Below, in pieces: positions 9,075-17,845 of a stretch of DNA of 64,000 nucleotides. Numbering within the stretch: position 1 is the stretch's first letter; each line of letters opens with the position of its first letter. The position numbers and the translations under genes were made by a program. The stretch lies in NCBI RefSeq assembly GCF_005144585.1, contig NZ_SSMQ01000012.1:156018-220017 (forward strand), in the 5' to 3' direction. Under the pieces are notes generated by a model that worked only from the letters and a program-made list of their open reading frames with translations, was not told the origin of the DNA and ran no database searches. Source of the DNA: Polyangium fumosum (GTDB lineage: Bacteria > Myxococcota_A > Polyangia > Polyangiales > Polyangiaceae).

Positions 9075-9743
9075 ATGTCCCATCCCCGTAAAATCGTGCC
9101 CACCCAACCGCTCGACGACACCGAGGCCGAGGTCTTTTTCACGCGCTCCGGGCTGAAAGCCGACCCCGATGCGCAGGATCTCCTTCCCCTCACGGATAGC
9201 TGGCTCGCCAGGGTCGACATGGTGCGGGCGAAGGAGCGCTCGACCCGCGAGGCGCAGGCGGACGCGGACGCCGCGCGTATCATCGCCAATACACGGCTCG
9301 ATCGTGCTTGCCAGCGGTTCGGGGACGAGCTCGTCCTCGCCGTGAACAAGGATCGCACGGCGGCGCGGTGGACGCAGTTTTTCCCGGTCGCTGTCAGCAA
9401 GTTCATCCGGCAAGCGTTGCCGCGGCAGGTCGCGCGGGTGCTCGGGTGGTTCGAATCAAGCGACCCCGTGCTCGATAAGCACCGCGGCGACCTCGAACCC
9501 TGGGCGCTGGCCGCGGAGGCCTCGCTCAAGCGAACGACGGCGGTGGTCACGGTGCGCGGCGAAGCGCGTATCAGCCGGGAGAAGCTCGCCGAGGATCTCA
9601 CGCGCGAGCGGGACGGGCTGCACGATGCATTGACGGCCCGCGCGCGCGAGCGAGGGCTCTCGCGGGATTGGGCGGATCAGTTCTTCCGGAAGGTGCGCCG
9701 GGCGAAGGGCGCGGAGGAGGCGGCCGAGGGGGCGGGGGCGTAG
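9075..9743 (+). CDS. Hypothetical helical protein
   Basis: A 222-residue protein with no signal peptide or membrane segment, so probably cytoplasmic. It is largely alpha-helical and rich in Arg, Ala, Asp and Glu (for example REAQADADAARIIANTRLDRACQRF); no catalytic motif was recognised. The start is well supported by a strong AGGAGG just upstream. It lies directly after the dyad-bearing 43-bp array, which could carry its control sites. Similar uncharacterised proteins may exist in related genomes, but no function can be given. Confidence 0.75.
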   Translation: MSHPRKIVPTQPLDDTEAEVFFTRSGLKADPDAQDLLPLTDSWLARVDMVRAKERSTREAQADADAARIIANTRLDRACQRFGDELVLAVNKDRTAARWTQFFPVAVSKFIRQALPRQVARVLGWFESSDPVLDKHRGDLEPWALAAEASLKRTTAVVTVRGEARISREKLAEDLTRERDGLHDALTARARERGLSRDWADQFFRKVRRAKGAEEAAEGAGA

Positions 9744-9790
9744 GCTCCACGGGGCTGCCCTCGCCAGACCGAGCGTGCTAGGTTGAGGGC

Positions 9791-10021
9791 GTGGGCAGCC
9801 TGTCCCAAGAACAACCGACGAGCGTGCCTGCAGCGCCGCCGCAGGCACGCTCGGTCATCGTCAAGCTCGATCCCGACATCCTCGCCGCGGTCCTCGACGT
9901 GGACCGCACGCTGATCCAGCTCTCGCTCCAGCAGTCGCCCTGGGACCGGTTGCGCTCCGCATCCCGGATGATGCAGACCCTCGCCAGGATTCGCGATGCA
10001 GCGGCATCCCAGCGCGGCTGA
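9791..10021 (+). CDS. Small hypothetical protein
   Basis: A 76-residue protein starting at GTG 9791 after GAGGG. The centre reads like a compact helical unit (KLDPDILAAVLDVDRTLIQLSLQQSPWDRLRSASRMMQ is split by no obvious linker). No family recognised. It lies 27 bp upstream of the nuclease gene, on the same strand, so it may be the first gene of a three-gene unit with the nuclease and the TOPRIM-like protein. Confidence 0.5.
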   Translation: MGSLSQEQPTSVPAAPPQARSVIVKLDPDILAAVLDVDRTLIQLSLQQSPWDRLRSASRMMQTLARIRDAAASQRG

Positions 10022-10048
10022 CGCGTACATACATTAAGGAGCACGCTG

Positions 10049-10648
10049 GTGAAGGACAGCAGGGACGAGCAGACCAGGTCTGAGGAGTACGTCGCGAAAG
10101 CGAAGGCGCTCGACCGCGATGGGCTCAAGGAGTTATGGGCAGCCATCAAGGCCGAGACCACGCCCGGTTGGCCGGACGGCAAAGCGCTGGAATACATGGT
10201 GCTTCGCGCCTTCGAGGAGGAAGGAGCGCTCATCGAATGGCCATACGATGTACGATGGCCCTACCGTCAGAACGAGAACAGCAAAGGCACTGTCAAGGTC
10301 GAGCAGATTGATGGTGCTGTTTACGTCGAACACATCGCCTGTATCATCGAGTGCAAGGATTCTGGCGAGGTGGACCATGAACCCATCTACAAGCTACGAA
10401 GCCAGCTGATCCGGCGTCCTGCTTCGACGATTGGGGCGATATTTACGAGCGGCGAATACAGGGAAGTCGCCCGGCTCCTGTCGACATTCATGTTTCCACA
10501 AACGGTCCTGCTGTGGACGGCAGAGGAGATCGAGGCTTGCTTGGAGCGACGCAATTTCTGCAAAGCCCTGAAGTTGAAGTACCGCAAGGCTCTGTCACAC
10601 GGGGCCACCGACCATAACGTGAGCAAGCTCGATGCCCCCAAGGAGTAA
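10049..10648 (+). CDS. PD-(D/E)XK restriction endonuclease-like protein
   Basis: A 199-residue protein resembling the Mrr-type nuclease fold. The region from about residue 44 reads GKALEYMVLRAFEEEG (helix with Glu48), then IDGAV with Asp88 and IIECKDSG with Glu101 and Lys103: a D...ExK arrangement typical of restriction-type nucleases. The following helix (YKLRSQLIRRPASTIGAIFTSG is read in two pieces) is also as in that fold. GTG 10049 follows AAGGAG. Base composition here is less GC-rich than in neighbouring genes and codon use is more relaxed, suggesting acquisition. It is 6 bp upstream of a TOPRIM-like gene; together they look like a small DNA-targeting, perhaps defence, module. Target is unknown. 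Confidence 0.72.
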   Translation: MKDSRDEQTRSEEYVAKAKALDRDGLKELWAAIKAETTPGWPDGKALEYMVLRAFEEEGALIEWPYDVRWPYRQNENSKGTVKVEQIDGAVYVEHIACIIECKDSGEVDHEPIYKLRSQLIRRPASTIGAIFTSGEYREVARLLSTFMFPQTVLLWTAEEIEACLERRNFCKALKLKYRKALSHGATDHNVSKLDAPKE

Positions 10649-10654
10649 AAGTCG

Positions 10655-11194
10655 ATGAAGAGCCATGTTGTCATCGAAGGTGGTCGGTTCGATCGAGACC
10701 TGGTTAAATTGTTTGTTGATGAAATGTTGCCGGGGCTCGACATTCAAGTCGACGATGCGGGGGGAAAGTCAAACACAATTTCTCTCGCGCGAACGATGTT
10801 ACGCGAGAGTCCAGAGCCCCTGGCGCTCGTCATCGATGCCGATACCGTCAAACCCGACCTCATACGCCAACAAAGGCAGGAGCTGGAAACCGCGCTTGGT
10901 CTCGTCGCCGATCCGAGCCTGTGGACGGTGGCTCTGTTCGAACCGGAGATTGAGCGCTGCTTCTTTCGAAACATCCCTTTCCTCGAAGACATCCTCGGCA
11001 AGAAGCTGACAGATGTTCAGAGGGCGCTATCGGAGTACGATCCGCCCCGCGTCCTCAGGGAATTGGAGCCGGGCTACAAGAAGGTTCTGCTTGGGAAATT
11101 GGCGGGCAAGAGTCTGGCACCGCTCAAGGACGATCCTGCCTTGCGGCAAGTCTGCGACTTTCTCGAAAATGCCCATCGCCGAGCCGCCGCGTAG
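10655..11194 (+). CDS. TOPRIM-like protein paired with the nuclease
   Basis: A 179-residue protein. The opening VVIEGG with Glu8 and the later LALVIDADT with Asp61 and Asp63 fit the E...DxD metal-binding pattern of TOPRIM domains (as in OLD nucleases, primases and several DUF families). The GGKSN segment near residue 36 lies between them. No ATPase domain is fused to it, unlike OLD proteins. The gene starts 6 bp after the PD-(D/E)XK nuclease and shares its lower GC content, so the two probably moved together and act together. An alternative is an OLD-like or DUF4276/DUF4435-type protein; the exact family was not fixed. Confidence 0.6.
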   Translation: MKSHVVIEGGRFDRDLVKLFVDEMLPGLDIQVDDAGGKSNTISLARTMLRESPEPLALVIDADTVKPDLIRQQRQELETALGLVADPSLWTVALFEPEIERCFFRNIPFLEDILGKKLTDVQRALSEYDPPRVLRELEPGYKKVLLGKLAGKSLAPLKDDPALRQVCDFLENAHRRAAA

Positions 11195-11410
11195 CCTCCC
11201 CGCGTTGACAATTCCTCGTTCTGCCGTCGCGCTCGCCTGAGCCGCCGTAGCCGCGCCCCCGTTTGCCCTGCTCCTCCGCCCGCCCCCACGCTTGCTCCCA
11301 CCCCTCCGTCCGCGTCGCTCCCTCGTCCGCCCGCGCGCCCTTTTTTCTCCCGCGGCAGCCCTCTTCCCGGGTAGACTCCCCGCCTTCCGAGGGGAGGAGA
11401 GGGCCGCGCA

Positions 11411-12877
11411 ATGAAACGCTATCAGATGCTCATCGGTGGGAATTGGGTGGACAGCGTCTCCGGTCAGACGCGTGAGCTTCACGACCCGGCCAATGGCGAG
11501 ATCGTCGCCACGGTCCCCGAGGCCTCCCGGGAGGACGCGCGGGCGGCCATCGAGGCCGCGCGCGTGGCCTTCGATCGTGGCCCCTGGCGCAAGACCACCG
11601 CGCTCGATCGCGCAAAACTCCTCTTCAAGCTCGCCGAGGCCCTCACCAAGGAGGCCGACGCCCTCGCGCGCCTCGAAGTCCAGAGCTGCGGCAAGCCCCT
11701 CGCCGAGGCCCAGTTCGACGTCGCCGACGCCGCCAACTGCTTCGAGTTCTACGGCGGCCTCGCCACCAAGATCGCCGGCGAGACCATGAACGTCCCGGCG
11801 AACAGCGTCAGCTTCGTCGTCCGGGAGCCCCTCGGCGTCTGCGGCCAGATCATCCCCTGGAACTACCCGCTCCTCATGGCCGCGTGGAAGCTCGCCCCCG
11901 CCCTCGCGGCCGGCAACACGTGTGTGCTCAAACCGTCGGAGCTGACGCCCCTCACGGCCTTGGAGCTCGGCCGCATCCTCACCGAGGTCGGGTTTCCGCC
12001 CGGCGTCGTCAACATCATCACGGGCCCGGGCGCCGGCGCGGGCGAGGAGCTCGCCGAGAGCCCGCGCGTCGACAAGGTCGCTTTCACCGGCGGCACCGTT
12101 ACCGGCCGCAAGATCCTCCTCGCGTCCTCGGGCAACTTGAAGAAGGTCACGCTCGAGCTCGGCGGCAAGAACCCGAACATCGTCTTCGCCGACGCCGATT
12201 TCGAGTCCGCCGTCGACGGCGCGCTCTTCGGCGCCTTCGCGAACCAGGGCGAGGTCTGCTCCGCGGGATCTCGCCTCCTCGTCGAGCGATCGATCCACGA
12301 TCGCCTCGTCGCTGCGATGGTCGAGAAGATCCCGCGCGTGAAGGTCGGCCATGGCCTCGATGCCGCGACGAAGATGGGCCCGCTCGTCTCGGCGGCGCAC
12401 CGGGACAAGGTCGAGTCGTACATCCGCATCGGCGTCGACGAGGGCGCGCGGCTCGTCTGCGGCGGCAAACGACCCGCGGATCCGGCGCTCGCGAAGGGGC
12501 ACTTCCTCGAGCCCACGATCTTCGTCGACGTCAAGCCCTCGATGCGCATCGCGCGCGAGGAGATCTTCGGGCCGGTCCTCAGCGTCCTGCCTTTCGACAC
12601 CGAGGAGGAGGCCATCGCGCTCGCGAACGACAGCGAGTACGGCCTCGCGGCGGCGGTCTGGACGAAGAACCTCACGCGCGCGCATCGCGTCATCCGTGAG
12701 CTTCGCGCCGGCATCACCTGGGTGAACACGTATCATCCGACGTTCAACGAGATGCCTTGGGGCGGCTACAAGCAGAGCGGCACCGGCCGCGAGCTCGGGC
12801 TCTACGGCATCGAGGCGTATCTCGAGACCAAGCAGGTCAACATCAATCTGGACGAGGCCCCGCTCGGCTGGTACTAG
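11411..12877 (+). CDS. NAD(P)-dependent aldehyde dehydrogenase, betaine-aldehyde type
   Basis: A full-length 488-residue aldehyde dehydrogenase. The catalytic cysteine is Cys283 (NQGEVCSAGSR) and the general base Glu249 (LELGGKNP). The N-terminal IIPWNYPLLMAAWKLAPAL and the C-terminal PWGGYKQSGTGRELG match the BetB/PuuC/GbsA branch, whose substrates include betaine aldehyde and aminoaldehydes from polyamines. It opens a plus-strand block with an aminotransferase, a second dehydrogenase and a polyamine-type ABC transporter, so oxidation of an aminoaldehyde such as 4-aminobutanal is the likeliest role. The 216-bp region before it shows no gene. Confidence 0.9.
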   Translation: MKRYQMLIGGNWVDSVSGQTRELHDPANGEIVATVPEASREDARAAIEAARVAFDRGPWRKTTALDRAKLLFKLAEALTKEADALARLEVQSCGKPLAEAQFDVADAANCFEFYGGLATKIAGETMNVPANSVSFVVREPLGVCGQIIPWNYPLLMAAWKLAPALAAGNTCVLKPSELTPLTALELGRILTEVGFPPGVVNIITGPGAGAGEELAESPRVDKVAFTGGTVTGRKILLASSGNLKKVTLELGGKNPNIVFADADFESAVDGALFGAFANQGEVCSAGSRLLVERSIHDRLVAAMVEKIPRVKVGHGLDAATKMGPLVSAAHRDKVESYIRIGVDEGARLVCGGKRPADPALAKGHFLEPTIFVDVKPSMRIAREEIFGPVLSVLPFDTEEEAIALANDSEYGLAAAVWTKNLTRAHRVIRELRAGITWVNTYHPTFNEMPWGGYKQSGTGRELGLYGIEAYLETKQVNINLDEAPLGWY

Positions 12878-12900
12878 CCGAAGATTTTGGGAGAGACCGC

Positions 12901-14229
12901 ATGCGGATCGAATTGAAGACCGAGATCCCGGGGCCTCGGAGCCGGGCACTCATGGACCAGCGGCGCGCGGCGGTCGCTCGGGGGCCGTTCCACGGCACGC
13001 CCATCTTCGTCGCGAAGGCGCACGGCGCGGTGATCGAGGACGTCGACGGCAATCGACTCCTCGATTTCGCGTCGGGTATCGCCGTGACGAACCTCGGCCA
13101 CACGCCGGAGGACGTCGTGCAGGCCGTGCAGGCGCAGGCCGAGCGCTTCTTGCACACGAGCTTCAACGTCGTCCCGTACGAGGGCTACGTCACGCTCTGC
13201 GAGCGCCTGAACCGCATCACGCCCGGCAGCTTCGCGAAGAAGGCCTTCCTCGCGAACAGCGGCGCCGAGGCCGTCGAGAACGCCGTCAAGATCGCCCGCG
13301 CCCACACGAAACGCCAGGGCGTCGTCGTCTTCGACCACGCCTTCCACGGCCGCACCTACCTCGCGATGAGCATGACCAGCAAGGTCGGCTATCGGCAGGG
13401 CTTCGCGCCCTTCGTCCCCGAGGTTTACCGCACGCCGTTCCCCTACGCCTACCGCTCGCCCGAGCCGGATGCCTCCGCGTGGGCCCTGCGTGCGTTCCGT
13501 GAACTCGTCCTGCACCACGTCGGCGCGAACAACGTCGCCGCCGTCGTCCTCGAGCTCATCCTCGGCGAGGGCGGCTTCGTCGACGCGCCCGTGCCTTTTG
13601 TCCAAGAGCTCGCGAGCTTCTGCAAGGAGCACGGCATCGTCCTCATCGTCGACGAGATCCAGACCGGCTTCGGCCGCACCGGCAAGCTCTTCGCGTGCGA
13701 GCACTACGGCGTCGAGCCCGACCTCGTCACGCTCGCGAAGGGCCTCGGATCGGGCCTTCCGATCTCCGCGGTCGTCGGCCGCGCCGAGATCATGGATGCG
13801 CCCGTCGAGGGCGCGATCGGCGGCACGTTCGGCGGAAACCCCGTCGCCATCGCGGCCGCGCTCGCCGTGCTCGATCGCTTCGAGGCCGACGGCGGCGCGC
13901 TTTTGAAGCGCATCCAGGCCGTCGGCGAGCAGATCGGCGCGCGCCTCCTCGCGTGGAAAGAGCGTTTTCCGATCATCGGCGACGTGCGCGGCATCGGCCC
14001 CATGCGGGCCATCGAGCTCGTGCGGGATCCTCGCACGCGCGAGCCCGACAAGGCCGCGGCGCAGGCGCTCGCGAAATACTGTTACCAGCACGGCGTCGTC
14101 GTCCTCGGCGCTGGCACCTACGGCAACGTCATTCGACTGGCCCCGCCGCTTACCCTCGAAGATGCCGAGCTCGACGAAGGGCTCGTGATTCTCGAAGCGG
14201 GGCTTTCGGAGCTCGGGAGGAGCGCATGA
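12901..14229 (+). CDS. gabT: Class III aminotransferase, GABA aminotransferase-like
   Basis: A 442-residue PLP-dependent aminotransferase. Seen: the cofactor-phosphate region NSGAEAVENAVKIARAHT, HAFHGRT, the IVDEIQTGFGRTG motif with its PLP-contacting Asp, and the Schiff-base lysine Lys280 in LAKGLGSGLP. These match 4-aminobutyrate:2-oxoglutarate aminotransferases (GabT/PuuE). ATG 12901 is used, because the frame upstream only re-reads the end of the dehydrogenase gene. It starts 23 bp after that gene and overlaps the next start by 4 bp. Product with GABA would be succinate semialdehyde, suiting the next gene. Exact substrate is inference. Confidence 0.9.
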   Translation: MRIELKTEIPGPRSRALMDQRRAAVARGPFHGTPIFVAKAHGAVIEDVDGNRLLDFASGIAVTNLGHTPEDVVQAVQAQAERFLHTSFNVVPYEGYVTLCERLNRITPGSFAKKAFLANSGAEAVENAVKIARAHTKRQGVVVFDHAFHGRTYLAMSMTSKVGYRQGFAPFVPEVYRTPFPYAYRSPEPDASAWALRAFRELVLHHVGANNVAAVVLELILGEGGFVDAPVPFVQELASFCKEHGIVLIVDEIQTGFGRTGKLFACEHYGVEPDLVTLAKGLGSGLPISAVVGRAEIMDAPVEGAIGGTFGGNPVAIAAALAVLDRFEADGGALLKRIQAVGEQIGARLLAWKERFPIIGDVRGIGPMRAIELVRDPRTREPDKAAAQALAKYCYQHGVVVLGAGTYGNVIRLAPPLTLEDAELDEGLVILEAGLSELGRSA

Positions 14230-15677
14230 GCCGGCACCTGCTCTTCATTGACGGCGCGTGGCGGGAATCGTCTCGCACGCACACCATCAAATCCCCCTAC
14301 AGCGGCCGCATCGTCGCGGTCGCGGAGGAGGCGGACGAAGCCCTCATGGAGCGCGCGCTCTCGGCCGCGAAGGCCGCGCAGACGCGCTTCCGCAAGACGA
14401 GCCGGTACCTGCGCAGCCGCCTCCTCGCCGCGATGGCGCGGCGGATCGACGAGGAGCGGGCGAAGTTCGTCACGTCGATCGTCGACGAGGCCGGCAAGCC
14501 CGCGGCGCTCGCGGACGCCGAGGTGTCCCGCGCGATCACCACGTTCATCGTCGGCGCCGAGGAGGCCAAGCGGTATGGCGGCGAGGTCTTCCCCGTCGAC
14601 ATCGACGCGGCGGGCCGCGCGTACGAGCCGGGCACGAGCCTCTTCGTCCCGCGGGGGCCCGTCCTCGCGATCACGCCCTTCAACTTCCCGCTGAACCTCG
14701 TCGCGCACAAGGTCGTGCCTGCGCTCGCGATCGGCGCGCCCGTGCTCATCAAGCCGGCGCCGCAAACGCCGGGCGCCGTCCGCCTGCTCGCCGAGGTCTT
14801 CGAGGCGGCGGCGAACGAGGTCTCCGAGAGCCGCGAGACCATCCCGCTCGCCGCGCTCCAGACGATCAACGCCCCGAACGAGGTCACGGGCCGCGCGATT
14901 CGTGATCCGCGTGTCGCCGTCGTCAGCTTCACGGGCAGCGCCTCGGTCGGCTGGAGCATCCAGGGCATGGCGCGCGGCAAGCGCACCGTGCTCGAGCTCG
15001 GCGGCAATGCGGCGGTCCTCGTGCATGGCGGGGCCGACCTCGTCCGCGCCGCCGCGCGCGTCGCGTACGGGGCCTTCGCGTATGCCGGCCAGGTTTGCAT
15101 TTCCGTGCAAAACGTGTGGGTCGAGGAGAGCGTCGAGGAGGCGTTCCGCGGCTTCTTGCTGGAGGAGGTAGGCCGCATCAAGACGGGCGATCCGCGCGGC
15201 GAGGGCGTGCTCGTCGGCCCGGTCATCGACGGCAAGGCGGCCGATCGCATCACGGCGTGGATCGACGAGGCGCAGAAGGCGGGCGTGAACGTCCTTTGCG
15301 GCGGCAAGCGCGAGGGCAACCTCCTTCAGCCGACGGTCCTCGATCGTCCGGGCGAGGCGCTCGCGATCGTGCGCGAGGAGGTCTTTGGTCCGGTCTTGAA
15401 CCTGCTCACGTACCGCGACGTCGGCGAGGCCATCGAGGCCGTGAATCGATCGAAGTATGGCCTTCAGGCGGGCGTCTTCACCGACAGCTTGCGCGTCGCG
15501 CGCCGTACGGTCGAGGATCTGGAGGTCGGCGGCGTCATGATCAACGAGGTCCCCACCTATCGCGCCGATCACATGCCTTATGGCGGCGTGAAGGAATCCG
15601 GTCTTGGCCGCGAGGGCGTGCGTTACGCGATGGAAGAGTACAGCGAGCGCAAGACCGTCATTTCGTACAGGGGATGA
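14226..15677 (+). CDS. Aldehyde dehydrogenase, succinate-semialdehyde type
   Basis: A 483-residue aldehyde dehydrogenase with catalytic Cys291 (GQVCISVQN), Glu257 (LELGGNAAV) and a PTYRADHMPYGGVKESG end. It differs from the upstream dehydrogenase and belongs to the branch covering lactaldehyde, phosphonoacetaldehyde and some succinate-semialdehyde dehydrogenases. Its ATG overlaps the stop of the aminotransferase gene (ATGA), indicating translational coupling. The context points to oxidation of succinate semialdehyde to succinate, finishing a polyamine-to-succinate route. The substrate cannot be read from sequence alone. Confidence 0.88.
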   Translation: MSRHLLFIDGAWRESSRTHTIKSPYSGRIVAVAEEADEALMERALSAAKAAQTRFRKTSRYLRSRLLAAMARRIDEERAKFVTSIVDEAGKPAALADAEVSRAITTFIVGAEEAKRYGGEVFPVDIDAAGRAYEPGTSLFVPRGPVLAITPFNFPLNLVAHKVVPALAIGAPVLIKPAPQTPGAVRLLAEVFEAAANEVSESRETIPLAALQTINAPNEVTGRAIRDPRVAVVSFTGSASVGWSIQGMARGKRTVLELGGNAAVLVHGGADLVRAAARVAYGAFAYAGQVCISVQNVWVEESVEEAFRGFLLEEVGRIKTGDPRGEGVLVGPVIDGKAADRITAWIDEAQKAGVNVLCGGKREGNLLQPTVLDRPGEALAIVREEVFGPVLNLLTYRDVGEAIEAVNRSKYGLQAGVFTDSLRVARRTVEDLEVGGVMINEVPTYRADHMPYGGVKESGLGREGVRYAMEEYSERKTVISYRG

Positions 15678-15705
15678 ACCTACCGTGGGGATTGGAGGAT
15701 TCGCG

Positions 15706-16857
15706 ATGATTCGTATGTCTTCGTGGGTATCGGCGGCGGGCCTCGCCGTGCTCGGGATCGTTTCGCTCGGCTGTCAGGGCGAAAAGAAGCCGGAGGGCGC
15801 GGCGCCCACGGGCAGCGCGGCGCCCGGGGCGCAGAAGCCGGCCGACCCTGCCGAGAAGTTCAAGGGGCAAACCCTGAACCTGCTCACCTGGGAGGGGTAT
15901 GCCGATCCCAAGTTCACGAAGGGGTTCGAGGAGAAATACGGCGTCACCGTCAAGTACACGTATTTCGGTTCGAGCGACGAGCTCGTGGCGAAGCTCAAGT
16001 CGAGCCCCGGCGTCTACGACGTCGTCTCGCCCTCCTCGGACGTCGCGTATCCCCTCGTGCAGGGCGGCCTCGTCGACCCGATCGACACCAGCAAGATCAC
16101 GAGCTGGGGCGACCTCGCGGACGCGCTGAAGAACCTCGACGACGCGAAGAAGGACGGCAAGCAATACGGCGTCCCCTTCACCTGGGGCCCCGATTACCTC
16201 ATTTACGACGCCAACGTCGTGAAGGAGGAGCCGAAGAGCTGGAAGGTCTTCTTCGACGCCCAGTACAAGGGCAAGGTCACCCTCTGGGACGACATCTCGA
16301 ACATCTATCTCGTCGGCCAGATCATGGGCCTCGACAAGACGAACCAGGCGGCGCTCTACAACATGACGGACGAGCAGCTCGCCGAGGCGAAGAAGAAGCT
16401 CATCGAGCTCAAGCCCCAGGTGCGCAAGTACTGGGCGACGGCGGGGGAGCTGAACGATCTCTTCAAGAACAAGGAGGTCGTCCTGGCCGTCGGCTGGCCG
16501 CTCACGGTCGGCACGCTCAACAAGGAAGGCCTGAACCTCAAGGGCGTGATCCCCGAGGAGGGCGCGACGGGCTGGATCGATAGGCTCATGATCACCTCGT
16601 CCTCGAAGAACAAGGACCTCGCGCTCGCGTACCTCGATTACGTCACGACGCCCAAGGCCCAGGCCCTCGTCTTCGAGGCGACGGGCGGATATTGCGTGGC
16701 GAACGCGAAGGCCAAGGAGCACATGTCCGAGGACCTCAAGAAGAGCCCGTGTGTCACCGAGGGCGAGACGTACTTCAAGCGCCTGAACTTCTGGCAATAC
16801 GTGAAGGAGCGCAAGAAGTACAACGAGCTCTGGAACGAGGTGAAGAGCGCGAAGTAG
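15706..16857 (+). CDS. potD: Spermidine/putrescine-type ABC transporter binding lipoprotein
   Basis: A 383-residue solute-binding lipoprotein of the PotD/PotF type (extracellular family 1 branch). A lipobox ends at Cys23 (VSLGC), followed by a Pro/Ala-rich tether to about residue 48. The mature part opens LNLLTWEGYADPKFTKGFEE, and YDVVSPSSD, WGPDYLIYD and WDDISN resemble polyamine-binding proteins. ATG 15706 is chosen for the signal sequence and the upstream AGGA. It lies 28 bp after the dehydrogenase gene and 10 bp before the permease gene. Polyamines are the likely cargo; related four-carbon amines are possible. Confidence 0.9.
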   Translation: MIRMSSWVSAAGLAVLGIVSLGCQGEKKPEGAAPTGSAAPGAQKPADPAEKFKGQTLNLLTWEGYADPKFTKGFEEKYGVTVKYTYFGSSDELVAKLKSSPGVYDVVSPSSDVAYPLVQGGLVDPIDTSKITSWGDLADALKNLDDAKKDGKQYGVPFTWGPDYLIYDANVVKEEPKSWKVFFDAQYKGKVTLWDDISNIYLVGQIMGLDKTNQAALYNMTDEQLAEAKKKLIELKPQVRKYWATAGELNDLFKNKEVVLAVGWPLTVGTLNKEGLNLKGVIPEEGATGWIDRLMITSSSKNKDLALAYLDYVTTPKAQALVFEATGGYCVANAKAKEHMSEDLKKSPCVTEGETYFKRLNFWQYVKERKKYNELWNEVKSAK

Positions 16858-16867
16858 GCGAACACGA

Positions 16868-17845
16868 ATGGATACGGCGCCCGCCGCGAAGGCATCGATT
16901 CACGCGCAAACTCCGCCAAAGAGGCGGGCGCTCCTGTTCCTCGTCCTGCCCCCTGCGCTCTGGCTGCTCTGCTTCCTCGTCCTGCCCTACCTGGGCCTGT
17001 TCTTCCAGAGCTTCCTCGGCACGAACGACCTCGGCGACGTCGTCCTCGAGCCCTCGCTCGACGCGTGGAAGGCCTTCTTCACGAAGACCCTCTACCGCAG
17101 CACGCTGCTTTACACCTTCAAGATCGCGCTGACCGTCACGAGCCTCGCCGTGCTCTTCAGCGTGCCGCTCGCGTACTTCATCGCCTTCAAGGTGCGCCGC
17201 GGGAAGGAATTGCTCTACAGCCTCATCATCGTCCCCTTGTGGGTGAGCTACATCGTCCGCGCGTATGCGTGGAAGATCATCCTCGGCCGCGAGGGGATCC
17301 TGAACTCCTTCTTGCAATGGGCGAAGATCACGGACGCGCCTGTCGAGGCGTTCCTCTACAGTGAATGGGCGATCATCATCGGCCTCGTCCACATCTACAC
17401 GCCCTTCGTGCTCATGCCGGTGTACACCGCGTTCGAGCAGATCCCACGCTCGCTCGTCGAGGCCTCGAAGGACCTCGGGGCCGGCCGCATCACCACGTTC
17501 TTCCGCGTCGTGCTCCCGCTCTCGCTCCCGGGCGTCATCGCGGGCGGCACCTTCGCGTTCGTGCTGACGCTTGGTGATTTCCTCGCGCCCGTCCTGCTCG
17601 GCGGCACCGACAACCTCATGATCTCGAACGTCGTGCAGAACCTCTTCGGCACCTCGAACGATCGTCCCCTCGGCTCCGTCGTCGGGATCGTCCTGCTCGT
17701 CGTCGTCGTGGCGCTGCTGGAGACGACGTCGCGCGCGGAGAAATCGTTCGCGAGCCTCGAATCGGGCCGCGGTCGCGGGGGTTTGGGGGCGCAGCCCGGC
17801 TCGTCCGGGCGTAGCCCCCATCGTCCCACGGGAGGCGCGCGTTGA
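16868..17845 (+). CDS. potB: Polyamine-type ABC transporter permease (PotB-like)
   Basis: A 325-residue inner-membrane permease with about six membrane helices, beginning LFLVLPPALWLLCFLVLPYL. The binding-protein-dependent permease loop is present at EASKDLGAGRITTFFRVVLP (EAA motif), which docks on the ATPase. The tail after the last helix is basic and Gly/Arg-rich and longer than usual. Its end overlaps the start of the second permease gene by 4 bp (TTGA). It works with the downstream permease, ATPase and upstream binding protein. Confidence 0.9.
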   Translation: MDTAPAAKASIHAQTPPKRRALLFLVLPPALWLLCFLVLPYLGLFFQSFLGTNDLGDVVLEPSLDAWKAFFTKTLYRSTLLYTFKIALTVTSLAVLFSVPLAYFIAFKVRRGKELLYSLIIVPLWVSYIVRAYAWKIILGREGILNSFLQWAKITDAPVEAFLYSEWAIIIGLVHIYTPFVLMPVYTAFEQIPRSLVEASKDLGAGRITTFFRVVLPLSLPGVIAGGTFAFVLTLGDFLAPVLLGGTDNLMISNVVQNLFGTSNDRPLGSVVGIVLLVVVVALLETTSRAEKSFASLESGRGRGGLGAQPGSSGRSPHRPTGGAR

